Shown here piece after piece: positions 55,160 through 64,000 of a stretch of DNA of 64,000 nucleotides. Numbering within the stretch: position 1 is the stretch's first letter; each line of letters starts with the position of its first letter. The position numbers and the translations under genes are program-made. The stretch is from Methylorubrum thiocyanatum (GTDB lineage Bacteria; Pseudomonadota; Alphaproteobacteria; Rhizobiales; Beijerinckiaceae). Below the pieces are notes generated by a model. It had not been told where the DNA came from. It saw only the letters and a program-made list of their open reading frames with translations, and ran no database searches. The stretch covers positions 310,001-374,000 of the forward strand of contig JACJIB010000004.1 in NCBI GenBank assembly GCA_014138645.1. The letters are read 5' to 3'.

Positions 55160-56845
55160 TCAGGCCGCGCGAACCGTGTCGAGGAAGCGCGTGACCTCGG
55201 CCGAGAGATGCTCGGACTGGCGCGACAACTCGGTCGCCGAGGCTAGAACCTGGGCCGCCGCCGCGCCGGTCTCCTCGGCCGCGCCCGCCACGCCGGCGAT
55301 GGTGCGGGTGACGGATTCCGTGCCGCCCGCGGCCTGGGCGACGTTGCGCACGATCTCCTGGGTCGCCGCACCCTGTTCCTCGACCGCTGCCGCGATGCCG
55401 GTGGCGACGCCGCTGATCTCGCGGATGCGCCCGGCAATGCTGTCGATCGCCCCGACCGCCTGACCCGTCGCGCCCTGGATGCGCCCGATCTGCCCGGTGA
55501 TCTCCTCCGTGGCCCGCGCGGTCTGGTTGGCGAGTTCCTTCACCTCCGCCGCGACCACGGCAAAGCCGCGGCCCGCCTCGCCCGCCCGCGCCGCCTCGAT
55601 GGTGGCGTTGAGCGCGAGCAGGTTGGTCTGGCCGGCAATGGTCGAGATCATCGCCACCACGTCGCCGATCCGCGCGGCGGCCTCGGAGAGGTCGCGCACC
55701 AGGGCCGCCGTCTGCCCCGCCTCGGCCACGGCCGCCTGCGCCAGGGAGGCCGAGCCGTCGACCTGCCGGCCGATCTCCTGCACCGAGGCGCCGAGCTGCT
55801 CGGCCGCGGCGGCGACGGTGCCGACATTGGAGGCGGCCTCCTCGGCGGAGGCGGCCACCGTGCCGGACTGCCCGGCGGTCTGGCTGGCATTGGCGGTCAG
55901 TTGCTGCGCGGTGGCCTGCAGCTCGGTCGCGGCGGCGGTCACGCCCTGGACGATGCCGCCGACCGCGCGCTGGAAGTCGTCGGCGAGCGCGCGCGCGGTG
56001 GCCCGGCGCTGCGCCTCGGCGCCGGCGCGGGCGGCCCGCGTCTCCTCCTCCAGGGTGCGGGCGCGGATGAGGTTGTCCTTGAACACCTGCACCGCTGCGG
56101 CCATGGCGCCGATCTCGTCGCCGCGGCCCTGCCCCGGAACCGAGACCGTCGCGTCGCCGTCCGCGAGCACGCCCATCGCCCCGGTCATCCGCGTGATCGG
56201 CCGCGAGATCCCGAACCAGCCGAACAGGGCGGCGGCGAGCGCCGAGAGCAGCGTCACGGCCATGGCGATCCAGGCGGCGGCCGTGGCGGAGGCCGCACTG
56301 CCGACGGCGCCCTCGACGCTCTCCTTGGCGCCCCGCTTGTTGAGGACCAGGTTCTCCTGCAGCGTCTTGGTGGCCGACTGCGCGAGGCCCAACGCCTCGG
56401 GCCCGGTGAGGAGGGCCAGCGCCTCGGCCCGGCGCCCCTCCCGCATCAGGGCGATGATGCTCTCGACCCGCCCCGTATAGGCCGCCCAGGTCTCGGAAAA
56501 GCGCTGGTAGAGCGCCCGCTCCTCGGGCGAGGCGATCAGCGGCTCGTAGGCACGCCGCAGGGCGTCGAGGGCGGCTTGGCTCGTCCGCACGCTCTTCTCG
56601 TTCTCGGCGAGGAGCTGGTCCGTCGGCGAGGCGGCGACGAAGCGATACGTCTTCACCCGCTCGTCGCGCGTCGCCGTGCTGATGTCGCCGAGCAGCCCGA
56701 CCGAGGGCAGCCAATTGTCGGCGATCTCTCGGACATTCCGGTCGATGGTCGAGAGCTTGACGACACTAAGACCGCCCTGAACCGCAGCAACCACGGCCAG
56801 AAGGCTGAACGAGCCCGCCAGGGCAGCCTTGAGGGATATGCGCAT
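55160..56845 (-). CDS. Methyl-accepting chemotaxis protein
   Basis: A 561-residue chemoreceptor. Helix 1 is at about 7-28. The periplasmic four-helix sensor (about 30-185) has [18 protein letters not shown], typical of the TarH/4HB group. Helix 2 is at about 190-215, then HAMP ([20 protein letters not shown]) and the cytosolic signalling hairpin with the conserved tip ([19 protein letters not shown]). No C-terminal CheR-binding pentapeptide is present. It fits with the flagellar genes in the window. Met 56845 begins right before helix 1. Confidence 0.95.
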   Translation of the reverse strand: MRISLKAALAGSFSLLAVVAAVQGGLSVVKLSTIDRNVREIADNWLPSVGLLGDISTATRDERVKTYRFVAASPTDQLLAENEKSVRTSQAALDALRRAYEPLIASPEERALYQRFSETWAAYTGRVESIIALMREGRRAEALALLTGPEALGLAQSATKTLQENLVLNKRGAKESVEGAVGSAASATAAAWIAMAVTLLSALAAALFGWFGISRPITRMTGAMGVLADGDATVSVPGQGRGDEIGAMAAAVQVFKDNLIRARTLEEETRAARAGAEAQRRATARALADDFQRAVGGIVQGVTAAATELQATAQQLTANASQTAGQSGTVAASAEEAASNVGTVAAAAEQLGASVQEIGRQVDGSASLAQAAVAEAGQTAALVRDLSEAAARIGDVVAMISTIAGQTNLLALNATIEAARAGEAGRGFAVVAAEVKELANQTARATEEITGQIGRIQGATGQAVGAIDSIAGRIREISGVATGIAAAVEEQGAATQEIVRNVAQAAGGTESVTRTIAGVAGAAEETGAAAAQVLASATELSRQSEHLSAEVTRFLDTVRAA

Positions 56846-57022
56846 GATGGATCCGGTACGATCGTGGGGACGCTCAGGGTCGCCAATCTCCACCGGAATA
56901 CTTAAGGTTTTCTCGATTTCTGCAAGAAAGTGCATAGTCCCGGCACGGGGCTGCACCCGGGCCCCTCCGCCGCGCGAGGCGCCGGAGGTGCGGGTGCGAT
57001 GGGGCCGGCGGCTGTCCGGCCG

Positions 57023-58189
57023 CTACCGGCTGCCCTCCGGCCGTTCCGACGAACTCGCCTTCTCCGTGGCCGCCTCCGGCTGCTTCAAAAACTCGGCGAG
57101 GTAGCCCTTCCACAGGCCGGCGAAGCGCAGCGACTGGTGCCCGTGCGTCTCGGGCGAGGTCGGCACCAGCACGAAGCGGCCGTCCTTCACCCGGGCCAGC
57201 GCCGCGTTCATGACGTCGAGCTGGGGCGGATTCAGTTCGTCGTCGGCGAAGTTCACCGCCAGCACCTTCGCGGTGATCTTTTCGAGATCCGGCGAAGGAT
57301 CGTAGTCGTAGGAGGAATCGAACCAGTACATCCAGTCGTTGGCGTCGGCCTTGTTCTCGTAGCCGGCGATCATCTTGTCGTAGGCCTTGTCCGCCGCAGC
57401 CCGGGTCGGCGCCTGCTTCTGCAGGCCCAGCACGCTCTCGGTCATGATGTTGAAGATCGGCAGGATGCGCCCGAAATGGCGCGGCTGCTCGGTGTACTCG
57501 CCGCCCTTCCAGTCGGGATCGGTGCGGATGCCCTCGATCAGCAGGCGCCGCCACAGGGCGTTGCGCCCGCTCACCGGGATCGGCTGGCTCGCCACCGCCA
57601 TCAGCAGATCCATCGCGCCGGGATAGCGCTCGCCCCACATCCAGGCCTGCATCCCGCCCATGGAGGTGCCGAGCACGAGGCGCAGGTGCTTGACCCCGAG
57701 CGCCTCGGTGACGACCCGGTGCTGGCCCTCCACCACGTCGCCGTAGCCGTAGCGGGGGAAGCGCGCCCGCAGCCCGTCGGAGGGCTTCGAGGAGCCGCCG
57801 CGGCCGAGGCCATCGGGTAGGATCACGTACCAGCGCTTCGCATCGAGCGGCGCGCCCTCGCCGAACAGCTCCGGCCCCAGCGTCGGGATCAGGAAGCTTT
57901 TTCCGGTGCCGGTGGTGCCGTGGAGGACCAGCACCGCGTTGTCGATCTCGCCGTCGGCGCCGCGATGCGGCGTGCCCAGCGTGGTGTAGTGCAGCTTGAT
58001 CCGGTCCAGGCTCTCGCCGCTCACGAATTTGAAGTTCTCGACGACGTGGTCGCCCTCCCGCTGCTCCGGATAGGCCGCAGCTGGCGCGGCCCATCCGGGC
58101 GCCGGGGCGAGGCCGGCGGCGAGCGGGGTCAGCGCCATCGCCGTGACCAGTAGAGCCGCGCGAAGCGAGCGTATCCGAGCACCCATCAA
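57023..58189 (-). CDS. Exported alpha/beta hydrolase of the homoserine-acetyltransferase-like fold
   Basis: A 388-residue protein with a signal peptide (about 1-34, AWAAPA-like end). The alpha/beta hydrolase core has [14 protein letters not shown], the nucleophile in [15 protein letters not shown], Asp in [10 protein letters not shown] and His in [10 protein letters not shown]. This is the MetX-like family, but periplasmic forms are unlikely to act on homoserine. The start overlaps the glpK stop by 4 bp (ATGA), so translation is coupled to glycerol kinase. Substrate is unknown; an esterase for glycerol esters would fit, as inference. Confidence 0.82.
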   Translation of the reverse strand: MMGARIRSLRAALLVTAMALTPLAAGLAPAPGWAAPAAAYPEQREGDHVVENFKFVSGESLDRIKLHYTTLGTPHRGADGEIDNAVLVLHGTTGTGKSFLIPTLGPELFGEGAPLDAKRWYVILPDGLGRGGSSKPSDGLRARFPRYGYGDVVEGQHRVVTEALGVKHLRLVLGTSMGGMQAWMWGERYPGAMDLLMAVASQPIPVSGRNALWRRLLIEGIRTDPDWKGGEYTEQPRHFGRILPIFNIMTESVLGLQKQAPTRAAADKAYDKMIAGYENKADANDWMYWFDSSYDYDPSPDLEKITAKVLAVNFADDELNPPQLDVMNAALARVKDGRFVLVPTSPETHGHQSLRFAGLWKGYLAEFLKQPEAATEKASSSERPEGSR

Positions 58190-59691
58190 GCGTTTTCCTC
58201 GACCCAGCCGAACGAGCGTTCCACCGCCCTTCCCCAGCCGGCAAAGAGTGCCCGACGTTCTTCCGCCGCGATATGCGGATGCCAGCGCTTGTCCACCGCC
58301 CAGTTGTCGCGAAGATCTTCGATCGTCTTCCAGAAACCGGTGGCCAGCCCCGCGGCATAAGCTGCGCCGAGCGCCGTCGTCTCGGATACCTTCGGGCGCA
58401 GGGTCGGCCGGTCGAGGATGTCGGCCTGGAACTGCATCAGCAGGTCGTTGACGGTCATGCCGCCGTCACAGCGCAGTTCGGACAGCGGACAGCCGGAATC
58501 GCGCTCCATCGCCTCCAGCACCTCGCGGGTCTGGTAGGCCGTGGCCTCCAGGCAGGCGCGGGCGATGTGGCCCTTGTTGGCGTAGCGGGTGAGCCCGATG
58601 ATGAGGCCGCGGGCGTCGTCGCGCCAGTGCGGGGCGTAGAGGCCGGAAAAGGCCGGCACGACGTAGACGCCGCCATTGTCCTCGACGCTGCGGGCGAGCC
58701 CCTCGATCTCGCTCGACGCGCCGATCAGCCCGAGATTGTCGCGCAGCCACTGCACCAGGGCGCCGGTGATGGCGATGGAGCCCTCCAACGCGTAGGCTGG
58801 GGGACGCCCGTCGAGCCGGTAGGCCACCGTGGTGACGAGGCCCGCCGTCGAGGCGACGGGCTCGGGGCCGGTGTTCATCAGCGCGAAGCAGCCGGTGCCG
58901 TAGGTGTTCTTGGCCTCGCCCGGCGCGAAGCAGGTCTGCCCGAACAGGGCCGCCTGCTGGTCGCCGAGGATGCCGCCGACCGGCACGCCGGGGAACGGGT
59001 CGCGGGTCTCGCCCAGCACGGCGCTCGATGAGACGATTTCGGGCAGCACCGCCCGCGGGATGCGGAACACGCCGAGCATGGCCTCGTCCCAGTCGAGGGT
59101 CGCGAGCGACATCAGCTGCGTACGGCTGGCATTGGTCACGTCGGTGACGTGCAGCCCCCCGTCGGGGCCGCCCGTGAGATTCCAGACGAGCCAGGAATCG
59201 ATCGTGCCGAACAGGGCGGTGCCGTCCTCGGCCTTGGCCCGCGCCCCCTCCACGTGGTCGAGCAGCCACGCGAGTTTGGAGGCGGAGAAATAGCTCGCCA
59301 GCGGCAGGCCGGTGACGGCGCGGAAGCGGTCGCGGCCGCCGTCGCGGGCGAGCGCGGCGACGGTCCGGTCGGTGCGGGTGTCCTGCCAGACGAGGGCGTT
59401 GTGCAGCGGCTCGCCGGTCCGCCGGTCCCAGAGCAGGGCCGTCTCGCGCTGGTTGGTGAGGCCGATCGCGGCCAGATCGCCCGGCACCAGCCCGGCCCGG
59501 GCCAGCCCCTCGCGCATCACCGCATGGGTGTTGCGCCAGATCTCGCGCGGGTCGTGCTCGACCCAGCCGGGGCGGGGAAAGATCTGCTCGTGCTCGCGCT
59601 GGGCCTGCGCCCGGATGGTGCCCCGGCGGTCGAACACGATGAAGCGCGTGCTCGTGGTGCCTTGATCGATCGCCCCGACCGCATCCGGCAT
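58186..59691 (-). CDS. glpK: Glycerol kinase
   Basis: A 501-residue FGGY-family kinase that phosphorylates glycerol to glycerol-3-phosphate. [19 protein letters not shown], the [26 protein letters not shown] block and the FGGY signature region ([18 protein letters not shown]) are all visible. It is the first gene of a coupled pair with the exported hydrolase. No glycerol facilitator or dehydrogenase is adjacent. Confidence 0.96.
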   Translation of the reverse strand: MPDAVGAIDQGTTSTRFIVFDRRGTIRAQAQREHEQIFPRPGWVEHDPREIWRNTHAVMREGLARAGLVPGDLAAIGLTNQRETALLWDRRTGEPLHNALVWQDTRTDRTVAALARDGGRDRFRAVTGLPLASYFSASKLAWLLDHVEGARAKAEDGTALFGTIDSWLVWNLTGGPDGGLHVTDVTNASRTQLMSLATLDWDEAMLGVFRIPRAVLPEIVSSSAVLGETRDPFPGVPVGGILGDQQAALFGQTCFAPGEAKNTYGTGCFALMNTGPEPVASTAGLVTTVAYRLDGRPPAYALEGSIAITGALVQWLRDNLGLIGASSEIEGLARSVEDNGGVYVVPAFSGLYAPHWRDDARGLIIGLTRYANKGHIARACLEATAYQTREVLEAMERDSGCPLSELRCDGGMTVNDLLMQFQADILDRPTLRPKVSETTALGAAYAAGLATGFWKTIEDLRDNWAVDKRWHPHIAAEERRALFAGWGRAVERSFGWVEENA

Positions 59692-59780
59692 GGCCCGTCT
59701 CCCGGCGTCCCTCGCGTCCGGGATCGTTTGTGGCCCGGCTCGGGCCCGATCCTACACGAGGCGGAGCCCGCCGGAACCGG

Positions 59781-60323
59781 TCAGCCCGCTTGTGAGCTCC
59801 CTTGCGCCCGCTCCAACTGGGCCGGGGTGTTCTGGGCGCCCATCTGCCGGGCCATGTCGGCGGCGCTCATCCCCGCGGCATCGCGCTTGGCCGGATCGGC
59901 GCCGTGGGCGAGCAGCAGCTCGACGATCTCGGTGCGGTCGAACATCGCCGCCACCATCAGCGCGGTGCGGGTGCCGTCGCCGGCCCCGTCGACCTGCGCG
60001 CCGTGCTCCAAGAGCAGCCGGACGATCTCGGCCTCGCCCTTGAAGGCGGCCCCGGCAAGCGGGGTCTGGCCGCGGTCGTTGGCGAGTTCCGGGTCGCCCC
60101 CGGCTTCCAGGATGACGCGGGTGGCCGCCGCCTGCCCGTTATAGGCGGCGAGCATCAGGAGGCTGTCGCCCTTGTCGTTGCGCAGGTTCGCCGGCAGGCC
60201 CTGGCCGAACAGCTCGGCCAGTTCCTCGGCATGGCCCATCCGGGCGTACTGGAAGACGCGGGCGGCGAAGGCGAGGGTCTCGTCGTCGAGAGCGGGGGGT
60301 GCAGCGTTCGGATCGGCCTGCAT
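59781..60323 (-). CDS. Ankyrin-repeat protein
   Basis: A 180-residue protein made almost wholly of ankyrin repeats (about 45-165): GDSLLMLAAYNGQAAATRVILEAGGDPELAN, RGQTPLAGAAFKGEAEIVRLLLEHGAQVD, RTALMVAAMFDRTEIVELLLAHGADPAKRD. It has no signal peptide. It probably mediates protein binding. Bacterial homologues of this short type often occur near catalase or stress genes, not seen here. Met 60323 starts just before the folded part; Met 60383 is an alternative. Confidence 0.85.
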   Translation of the reverse strand: MQADPNAAPPALDDETLAFAARVFQYARMGHAEELAELFGQGLPANLRNDKGDSLLMLAAYNGQAAATRVILEAGGDPELANDRGQTPLAGAAFKGEAEIVRLLLEHGAQVDGAGDGTRTALMVAAMFDRTEIVELLLAHGADPAKRDAAGMSAADMARQMGAQNTPAQLERAQGSSQAG

Positions 60324-60400
60324 CGGATTCTTTTGGGGGCTGTAAGACGGGATTGGCCCGTGCATGTGGGATTGTCGGGCCATTCGTCCAGCGGCTTGGA

Positions 60401-61111
60401 TCAGGCCGCCGCGGTCAGAAGGGGCGGGTTCAGCCCGCCGAACCGCCGGTCGCGGGCGGAAAAATCGGCGACCGCCGCGGCGAGGTCCGCGGCCCCGAAA
60501 TCGGGCCACATCCGCTCGGTGAAGTGCAGCTCCGCGTAGGCCGCCTCCCAGAGGAGGAAGTCGGAGAGCCGCTTCTCGCCCCCCGTGCGGATCAGGAGAT
60601 CGACGTCGCCGGGCCCGCACAACGCCTCGCTCATCGCGTCCCGGCTCAGGCCCTCCGGCCCGAGCCGGGCGGCGGCCGCGAGGATCGCGTCGCGGGACGA
60701 GTAATCGACGGCGATGCGCAGGTTCAGCCGGTCGCCCGCTTCCGTCGCGGCCTCGGCCCGCGCGATCGCTTCCGGGATGCCCGCGGGCAGGCGGTCGCGG
60801 CGGCCGATCACCGTGAGGCGGGTGCCGCTGCGGGCGAGGCGCTCGGTCTCGCCGCGCAGATAGGCCCGCAGCAGCCGCATCAGCCCGCCGACCTCCTCGG
60901 CCGGGCGGCGCCAGTTGTCGCTGGAGAAGGCGTAGAGCGTCAGCGTGCCGATGCCGAGGGCGGGGGCGGCCTCCGCCACCTGCTGGATCGCCTTGACGCC
61001 CGCCCGGTGGCCCGCCCCCCGCGGCAGGCCGCGGGCACGCGCCCAGCGGCCGTTGCCGTCCATGATGATCGCCGCGTGAAGGCCCGATCTGCGGTCGAGA
61101 GGGCTTTGCAT
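60401..61111 (-). CDS. uppS: Isoprenyl (undecaprenyl) diphosphate synthase
   Basis: A 236-residue cis-prenyltransferase that builds the C55 carrier lipid for cell-wall synthesis. The signature [22 protein letters not shown], then [13 protein letters not shown], and [25 protein letters not shown] are canonical. A GGAGAC precedes Met 61111; the longer frame upstream would be a repetitive run antisense to the regulator's repeats. The usual neighbours (cdsA, dxr, frr) are absent, so it could be a second copy or a different chain-length variant. Confidence 0.93.
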   Translation of the reverse strand: MQSPLDRRSGLHAAIIMDGNGRWARARGLPRGAGHRAGVKAIQQVAEAAPALGIGTLTLYAFSSDNWRRPAEEVGGLMRLLRAYLRGETERLARSGTRLTVIGRRDRLPAGIPEAIARAEAATEAGDRLNLRIAVDYSSRDAILAAAARLGPEGLSRDAMSEALCGPGDVDLLIRTGGEKRLSDFLLWEAAYAELHFTERMWPDFGAADLAAAVADFSARDRRFGGLNPPLLTAAA

Positions 61112-61184
61112 CGTAAAGTCTCCGGGCGGCATTCGAAGCGAGGGCGGGGGGAAACGGTTCGGGTTCCGGCGGGTGGTCCGCCCG

Positions 61185-61637
61185 TCAGACGGGTTCGGCG
61201 AGGCCGGAGCGGTCATGGCCGGCCGCACCTTGGGTCTTGCCGGCGGCATTCTGGGGCTTGCCGGCGGCATTCTGGGGCTTGCCGGCGGCATTCTGGGGCT
61301 TGCCGGCGGCTTGTGCGGCATCGCGCACCACCTGCTCCAGCACCCCGAGATAATCGAGGAAGCGGGTGCGGCCGGAGGGGGTCAGGCGGCAGAGGGTCTG
61401 CGGGCGGTTCTGGTCGTAGCCCTTCTCCAGGCTGACGAGATCGGCCTCCTGCAGCACGGCGAGGTGGCGGCTGAGATTGCCGTCGGTGAGCCCGCACAGG
61501 CGCTTGAGGTCGGGGAAGGCGAGGCCGCGGGGATGCGAGACCAGGGAGGTCAGCACCGAGAGCCGCGCCCGCTCGTGGATGATCCGGTCGAGCCCCTCGT
61601 AGGAGAAGCGGGCCTCGGGGCGGTCAGAGGTCGGCAT
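61185..61637 (-). CDS. Winged-helix transcriptional regulator with a repetitive tail
   Basis: A 150-residue regulator. The winged helix (about 15-105: [53 protein letters not shown]) is of the MarR/ArsR-like HTH_34 type that often pairs with a small membrane protein. The tail (about 110-137) is four seven-residue repeats [14 protein letters not shown] from a 21-bp tandem DNA repeat. It overlaps the membrane protein gene by 14 bp and is co-transcribed with it. A palindromic operator overlaps the operon promoter, so self-repression is likely. Confidence 0.87.
   Translation of the reverse strand: MPTSDRPEARFSYEGLDRIIHERARLSVLTSLVSHPRGLAFPDLKRLCGLTDGNLSRHLAVLQEADLVSLEKGYDQNRPQTLCRLTPSGRTRFLDYLGVLEQVVRDAAQAAGKPQNAAGKPQNAAGKPQNAAGKTQGAAGHDRSGLAEPV
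61245..61307. repeat. Three perfect 21-bp tandem repeats inside the regulator gene
   Basis: Units 61245-61265, 61266-61286 and 61287-61307 are identical (each begins GGCATTCTGGGG and ends TTGCCGGC), with a diverged fourth copy at about 61221-61244. They encode KPQNAAG repeats on the minus strand. The copy number could vary between strains. Confidence 0.9.
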
Positions 61638-62259
61638 CGGCGTCTCCGTGACCGGAGTGGCGGTGGATGATGAGGGCCATCAGCCCCTGCCCCACGGCGA
61701 AGGGCAGGCCCATCAGCCAGGGCGAGAGGTGGCGCGTCTCGCTGGCGAGCGCCAGCACGGTGAGCCCGGCCAGCAGGTACCAGGCCCCGGCGAGCGGCAC
61801 GGGGCGGGGCAGGACGCGGACCGAGGCGAACAGGCCGAGCCCGACCAGAACCTGCCACAGGCCCGGCAGCATCCAGAGCTGGTCCGGCGCGAAGCGGGCG
61901 AAGACGAGGCCGAGGCACAAACCGGCCCCGCCCGCGGGCAGAAAGCCCTCAATGGCGCTGAACACCATCGCGTCGGCGAGCCCCGAATGGACCTGGCGGG
62001 AGCGGCGCACCGCCTCGAAGCCGATCAGGGCGCAGGCGGTGACGGCGGCGCCGATCCATAGGCCGAAGAAGAGGATCGGCCGCGCGGTCGGATCGTCGAG
62101 CAGCAGCGCCTGGGCGCCCGCCACGACGAGGGCGAGACCGCCGGTCGCGGCCAGCGTCGCCGTGCCGAGGCCGCGAAAGGCCGTGTCGCGCGCGATCTGC
62201 ATGCGGATCGCGACGATGTCGGCCAGCGCCTTGTCGAGGTCGCCGTGGGTGTCACGCAT
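61624..62259 (-). CDS. Multi-helix membrane protein partner of the winged-helix regulator
   Basis: A 211-residue protein. After a soluble N-terminus (1-24) it has about six hydrophobic helices (near 28-50, 57-80, 95-120, 122-143, 148-168, 178-198). It matches the general form of membrane proteins that precede HTH_34 regulators and may hold the regulator at the membrane. The name and function are unknown. The 14-bp overlap with the regulator indicates coupling. Met 62259 is the start; the palindromic promoter lies 29-67 bp upstream. Confidence 0.8.
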   Translation of the reverse strand: MRDTHGDLDKALADIVAIRMQIARDTAFRGLGTATLAATGGLALVVAGAQALLLDDPTARPILFFGLWIGAAVTACALIGFEAVRRSRQVHSGLADAMVFSAIEGFLPAGGAGLCLGLVFARFAPDQLWMLPGLWQVLVGLGLFASVRVLPRPVPLAGAWYLLAGLTVLALASETRHLSPWLMGLPFAVGQGLMALIIHRHSGHGDADADL

Positions 62260-62287
62260 GGGGCTGGTCTTCCCGCGTCGGGGCGTG

Positions 62288-62326
62288 CTTTGCATTGCAA
62301 AGTACACGCGGGCGCAGAGTCGTCAA
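62288..62326 (-). promoter_or_regulatory. Promoter and palindromic operator of the regulator/membrane-protein operon
   Basis: On the minus strand TTGACG (plus 62321-62326) and TACTTT (plus 62299-62304) are 16 bp apart, a good sigma-70 promoter. The perfect palindrome CTTTGCAATGCAAAG (62288-62302) overlaps the -10, an ideal site for autorepression by the winged-helix protein. Confidence 0.75.
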
Positions 62327-62346
62327 GCGGGAGGTCCGTCCACGGC

Positions 62347-62829
62347 TCAGGCCTCCGCCCGCAGCCCCGCGAGGTCGAGGCGGCGGGTGAGCATGGCGAG
62401 CTGTCCTTGCGCATCGCGCGGCCACTCGGCCTCCGGGCGGTCGCGGTACAATTCGACCCCGTTGCCGTCGGGATCGCGCAGGTAGAGCGCCTCCGAGACG
62501 CCGTGGTCGCTGGCGCCGTCGAGGGCGATGCTGGCCGCCTCGACCCGGCGCAGGGCGTCGGCGAGCGCGGCCCGGTCGGGATAGAGGATCGCGAGGTGGT
62601 AGAGGCCGGTATGGCCGGGCGGCGGCGGCGAACCGCCCGCGCTCTCCCAGGTGTTGAGGCCGATATGGTGGTGGTAGCCGCCGGCCGAGACGAAGGCGGC
62701 CTGGGCGCCGTAGCGCTGCGTCAGCGCGAAGCCGAGCACGCCGCAATAGAAGGCCAGCGCCCGTTCGAGGTCGGCCACCTTGAGGTGGACGTGGCCGATG
62801 CGGGTCTGCGGATGGATCGGTTCGCTCAC
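62347..62829 (-). CDS. VOC-family dioxygenase-like protein (CatE-like)
   Basis: A 160-residue single-pass extradiol dioxygenase/VOC protein. The metal ligands are visible: His in IGHVHLKVADLERA, His in GLYHLAIL and Glu in GNGVELYRDRP. The HHIGLNTW motif is typical of catechol 2,3-dioxygenase-like CatE/MhqO proteins. It follows the DoxX gene after 24 bp. A divergent LysR regulator completes a module like the quinone/aromatic-responsive systems. Confidence 0.85.
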   Translation of the reverse strand: MSEPIHPQTRIGHVHLKVADLERALAFYCGVLGFALTQRYGAQAAFVSAGGYHHHIGLNTWESAGGSPPPPGHTGLYHLAILYPDRAALADALRRVEAASIALDGASDHGVSEALYLRDPDGNGVELYRDRPEAEWPRDAQGQLAMLTRRLDLAGLRAEA

Positions 62830-62853
62830 GGTGACTCTCCTCGGGTCCCTGCC

Positions 62854-63249
62854 TCACGCGCGCCGCAGGGCGTAGGCGCCGTCGCCGAGCCCGGCCTGGA
62901 CCAGCAGCATCACCGCCCAGAAACCGGCGAACTCCCAGCCGCCGCCGGGATTCTGCGCGAAGAAGCCGTTGGCGCCGTGCACGGTGACGATGGCGCCGAT
63001 CAGGACCGGGACCAGGGCGAGGGCGACGAGGCGGGCGTGGAAGCCGAGGATCAGGGCGAGGCCGCCCACGGCCTCGACGGCGATGACCGCGTAGCCGAGG
63101 GCCGGCGGCAGGCCGAGGGAGCCGAAGAAGGCGGCCGTGCCCGCCGGGGTGAACACGAACAGCTTCAGCCCGGCATGGGCCAGGAACAGGCCGCCGAGGG
63201 TGAGCCGCAGCAGGAGGGCGGCGTAGGGGGCGGTGCGGGGGTCGGTCAT
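62854..63249 (-). CDS. DoxX-family membrane protein
   Basis: A 131-residue protein with four helices (about 10-30, 44-65, 70-92, 98-125). RLTLGGLFLAHAGLKLFVFTPAGTAAFFGSLGLP and FHARLVALALVPVLIGAIVTVHGANGFFAQNPGGGWEFA are typical of DoxX proteins, often linked to quinone or redox stress. Met 63249 is the natural start. The gene is divergent from the LysR-type regulator and co-transcribed with the VOC gene. Confidence 0.9.
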   Translation of the reverse strand: MTDPRTAPYAALLLRLTLGGLFLAHAGLKLFVFTPAGTAAFFGSLGLPPALGYAVIAVEAVGGLALILGFHARLVALALVPVLIGAIVTVHGANGFFAQNPGGGWEFAGFWAVMLLVQAGLGDGAYALRRA

Positions 63250-63350
63250 GGTCGTCCTGTCCGGTCGGTTCGATGGGTGCCGCGGTGGCGGCGATGACCG
63301 GACCATGCCTTGCCCATGACCTTGCGATAATCCGCGCCCCTTGCCATTCA

Positions 63351-63371
63351 CCTCACCCTGAGAGAGTGAGG
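63351..63371. promoter_or_regulatory. Inverted repeat just before the LysR start
   Basis: CCTCAC (63351-63356) and GTGAGG (63366-63371) flank a 9-bp spacer, ending 6 bp before the LysR ATG and including its GAGG ribosome site. It could be the regulator's own site or an mRNA hairpin that limits translation. Confidence 0.35.
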
Positions 63372-63377
63372 CGAACG

Positions 63378-64000
63378 ATGCTCGACCGCGTGATGGGGAT
63401 GCAGGTCTTTGTCCGGGTGGCGGCTTTGGGCAGCTTCTCGGCGGCGGGTCGGGCGCTCGGCCTGTCCCAGACCGGGGTCACCAAGCACGTGGCGGCCCTG
63501 GAGGCGCGGCTCGGCACGCGGCTCCTGCACCGGACCACCCGCCGCCTGACCCTGACCGAGGCCGGCCGGACCTATCTCGAGGCCTGCGAGCGCATCCTCG
63601 CCGAGATCGCGGAGGCCGAGGCGGCGGTCGGCGCGGAGGCGGTGGAGGCGCACGGCACCCTGCGGCTCAACGTGCCGCTCTCCTTCGGCGTGCGCGAGAT
63701 CGCCCCGGCGCTTTCGGACTTCTCCACCGCGCACCCGGCGCTGACGATCGAACTCGGCCTCAACGACCGCCGGGTCGACCTGATCGAGGAGGGCTGGGAC
63801 CTCGCCGTGCGGATCGGGGCGCTCGCCGATTCGGGGCTGATCGCCCGGCGCCTCGCCGCCTGCCGCCTCGTGACCTGCGGTGCCCCCCGTTATTTCGAGC
63901 GGCACGGCACGCCGCACCGACCCGAGGAGCTGAAGCACCACAACTGCCTCGGCTACACCCTGTCCGATGCCAGTGGCTGGCGCTTCGGCGAGCAAGCCTA
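63378..64000 (+). CDS. LysR-family transcriptional regulator, 3' end outside the window
   Basis: The first 207 residues are present; the end is cut by the window edge. The N-terminal helix-turn-helix (MQVFVRVAALGSFSAAGRALGLSQTGVTKHVAALEARLGTRLLHRTTRRLTLTEAG region) and the effector domain from about 90 (GTLRLNVPLSFGVREIAPAL) are clear, with the DLAVRIGALADSGLIARRL block typical of the CrgA/DsdC-like subgroup. It probably controls the divergent doxX-VOC pair. Confidence 0.92.
   Translation, partial: MLDRVMGMQVFVRVAALGSFSAAGRALGLSQTGVTKHVAALEARLGTRLLHRTTRRLTLTEAGRTYLEACERILAEIAEAEAAVGAEAVEAHGTLRLNVPLSFGVREIAPALSDFSTAHPALTIELGLNDRRVDLIEEGWDLAVRIGALADSGLIARRLAACRLVTCGAPRYFERHGTPHRPEELKHHNCLGYTLSDASGWRFGEQA

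Noticed and set aside
61221..61310. CRISPR array or satellite from the short repeats
   Set aside because: The units are directly adjacent without spacers and lie in frame inside a coding region.

Overview
The window is about 70% GC and gene-dense, with almost no mobile DNA. It looks chromosomal, from an alphaproteobacterium of the Methylobacterium/Methylorubrum type (Hyphomicrobiales). The support is a Caulobacter-style flagellar block (fliF-fliG-fliH-fliN-flbD with a SciP-type CtrA inhibitor next to it), a heme oxygenase-bacteriophytochrome pair, an HpnL-like membrane protein, a kaiC-kaiB-kaiB cluster and very high GC3. The genus is inferred from gene content and protein style; no rRNA gene is present. 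No tRNA, rRNA, CRISPR array, transposase or prophage gene was recognised.

Layout. 1-5590: end of a membrane protein, an AT-rich regulatory gap, then an iron/siderophore uptake operon (TonB-dependent receptor, DUF3649, PepSY and DUF3325 proteins, small protein). 5574-9192: thermonuclease-like protein, a PepSY-like protein with an OmpR-type two-component system, and an orphan receiver. 9600-13795: translationally coupled kaiC, two kaiB genes and a PAS hybrid histidine kinase. 13965-20486: Sua5, an acyl-CoA dehydrogenase, and a TetR-controlled EmrAB-type efflux pump with clear divergent promoters and operators. 20521-25774: HigBA-like toxin-antitoxin, orphan sensor kinase, TVP38-type protein, PmtA-like methyltransferase and MnmA.

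26055-34033: flagellar genes. A strong sigma-54 promoter precedes fliK-flgD, then come sciP and the fliF operon ending in flbD, the sigma-54 activator that could act on that promoter. 34060-39042: a frameshifted, AT-richer PAP2 gene, a small protein, duplicated palindromic repeats, a polysaccharide-export protein, a 2Fe-2S protein and an HpnL-like protein. 39103-42358: heme oxygenase and a bacteriophytochrome kinase whose N-terminal PAS domain is PYP-like but lacks the PYP chromophore cysteine. 42594-49304: redox and small enzymes, argF-argD and an AraC regulator.

49633-53788: a double-glycine-leader peptide gene divergent from an HlyD-type adaptor and a C39-peptidase ABC transporter, forming a candidate peptide-export (bacteriocin-type) locus. 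53872-64000: RidA, a glycerophosphodiesterase, a chemoreceptor, an alpha/beta hydrolase coupled to glpK, an ankyrin protein, UppS-like enzyme, a self-regulated winged-helix regulator/membrane protein pair, a VOC/DoxX pair and a partial LysR regulator.

The strongest leads are the secreted-peptide locus, the degenerate PYP-bacteriophytochrome, the Kai cluster with its coupled hybrid kinase, and several well-resolved promoter/operator structures.
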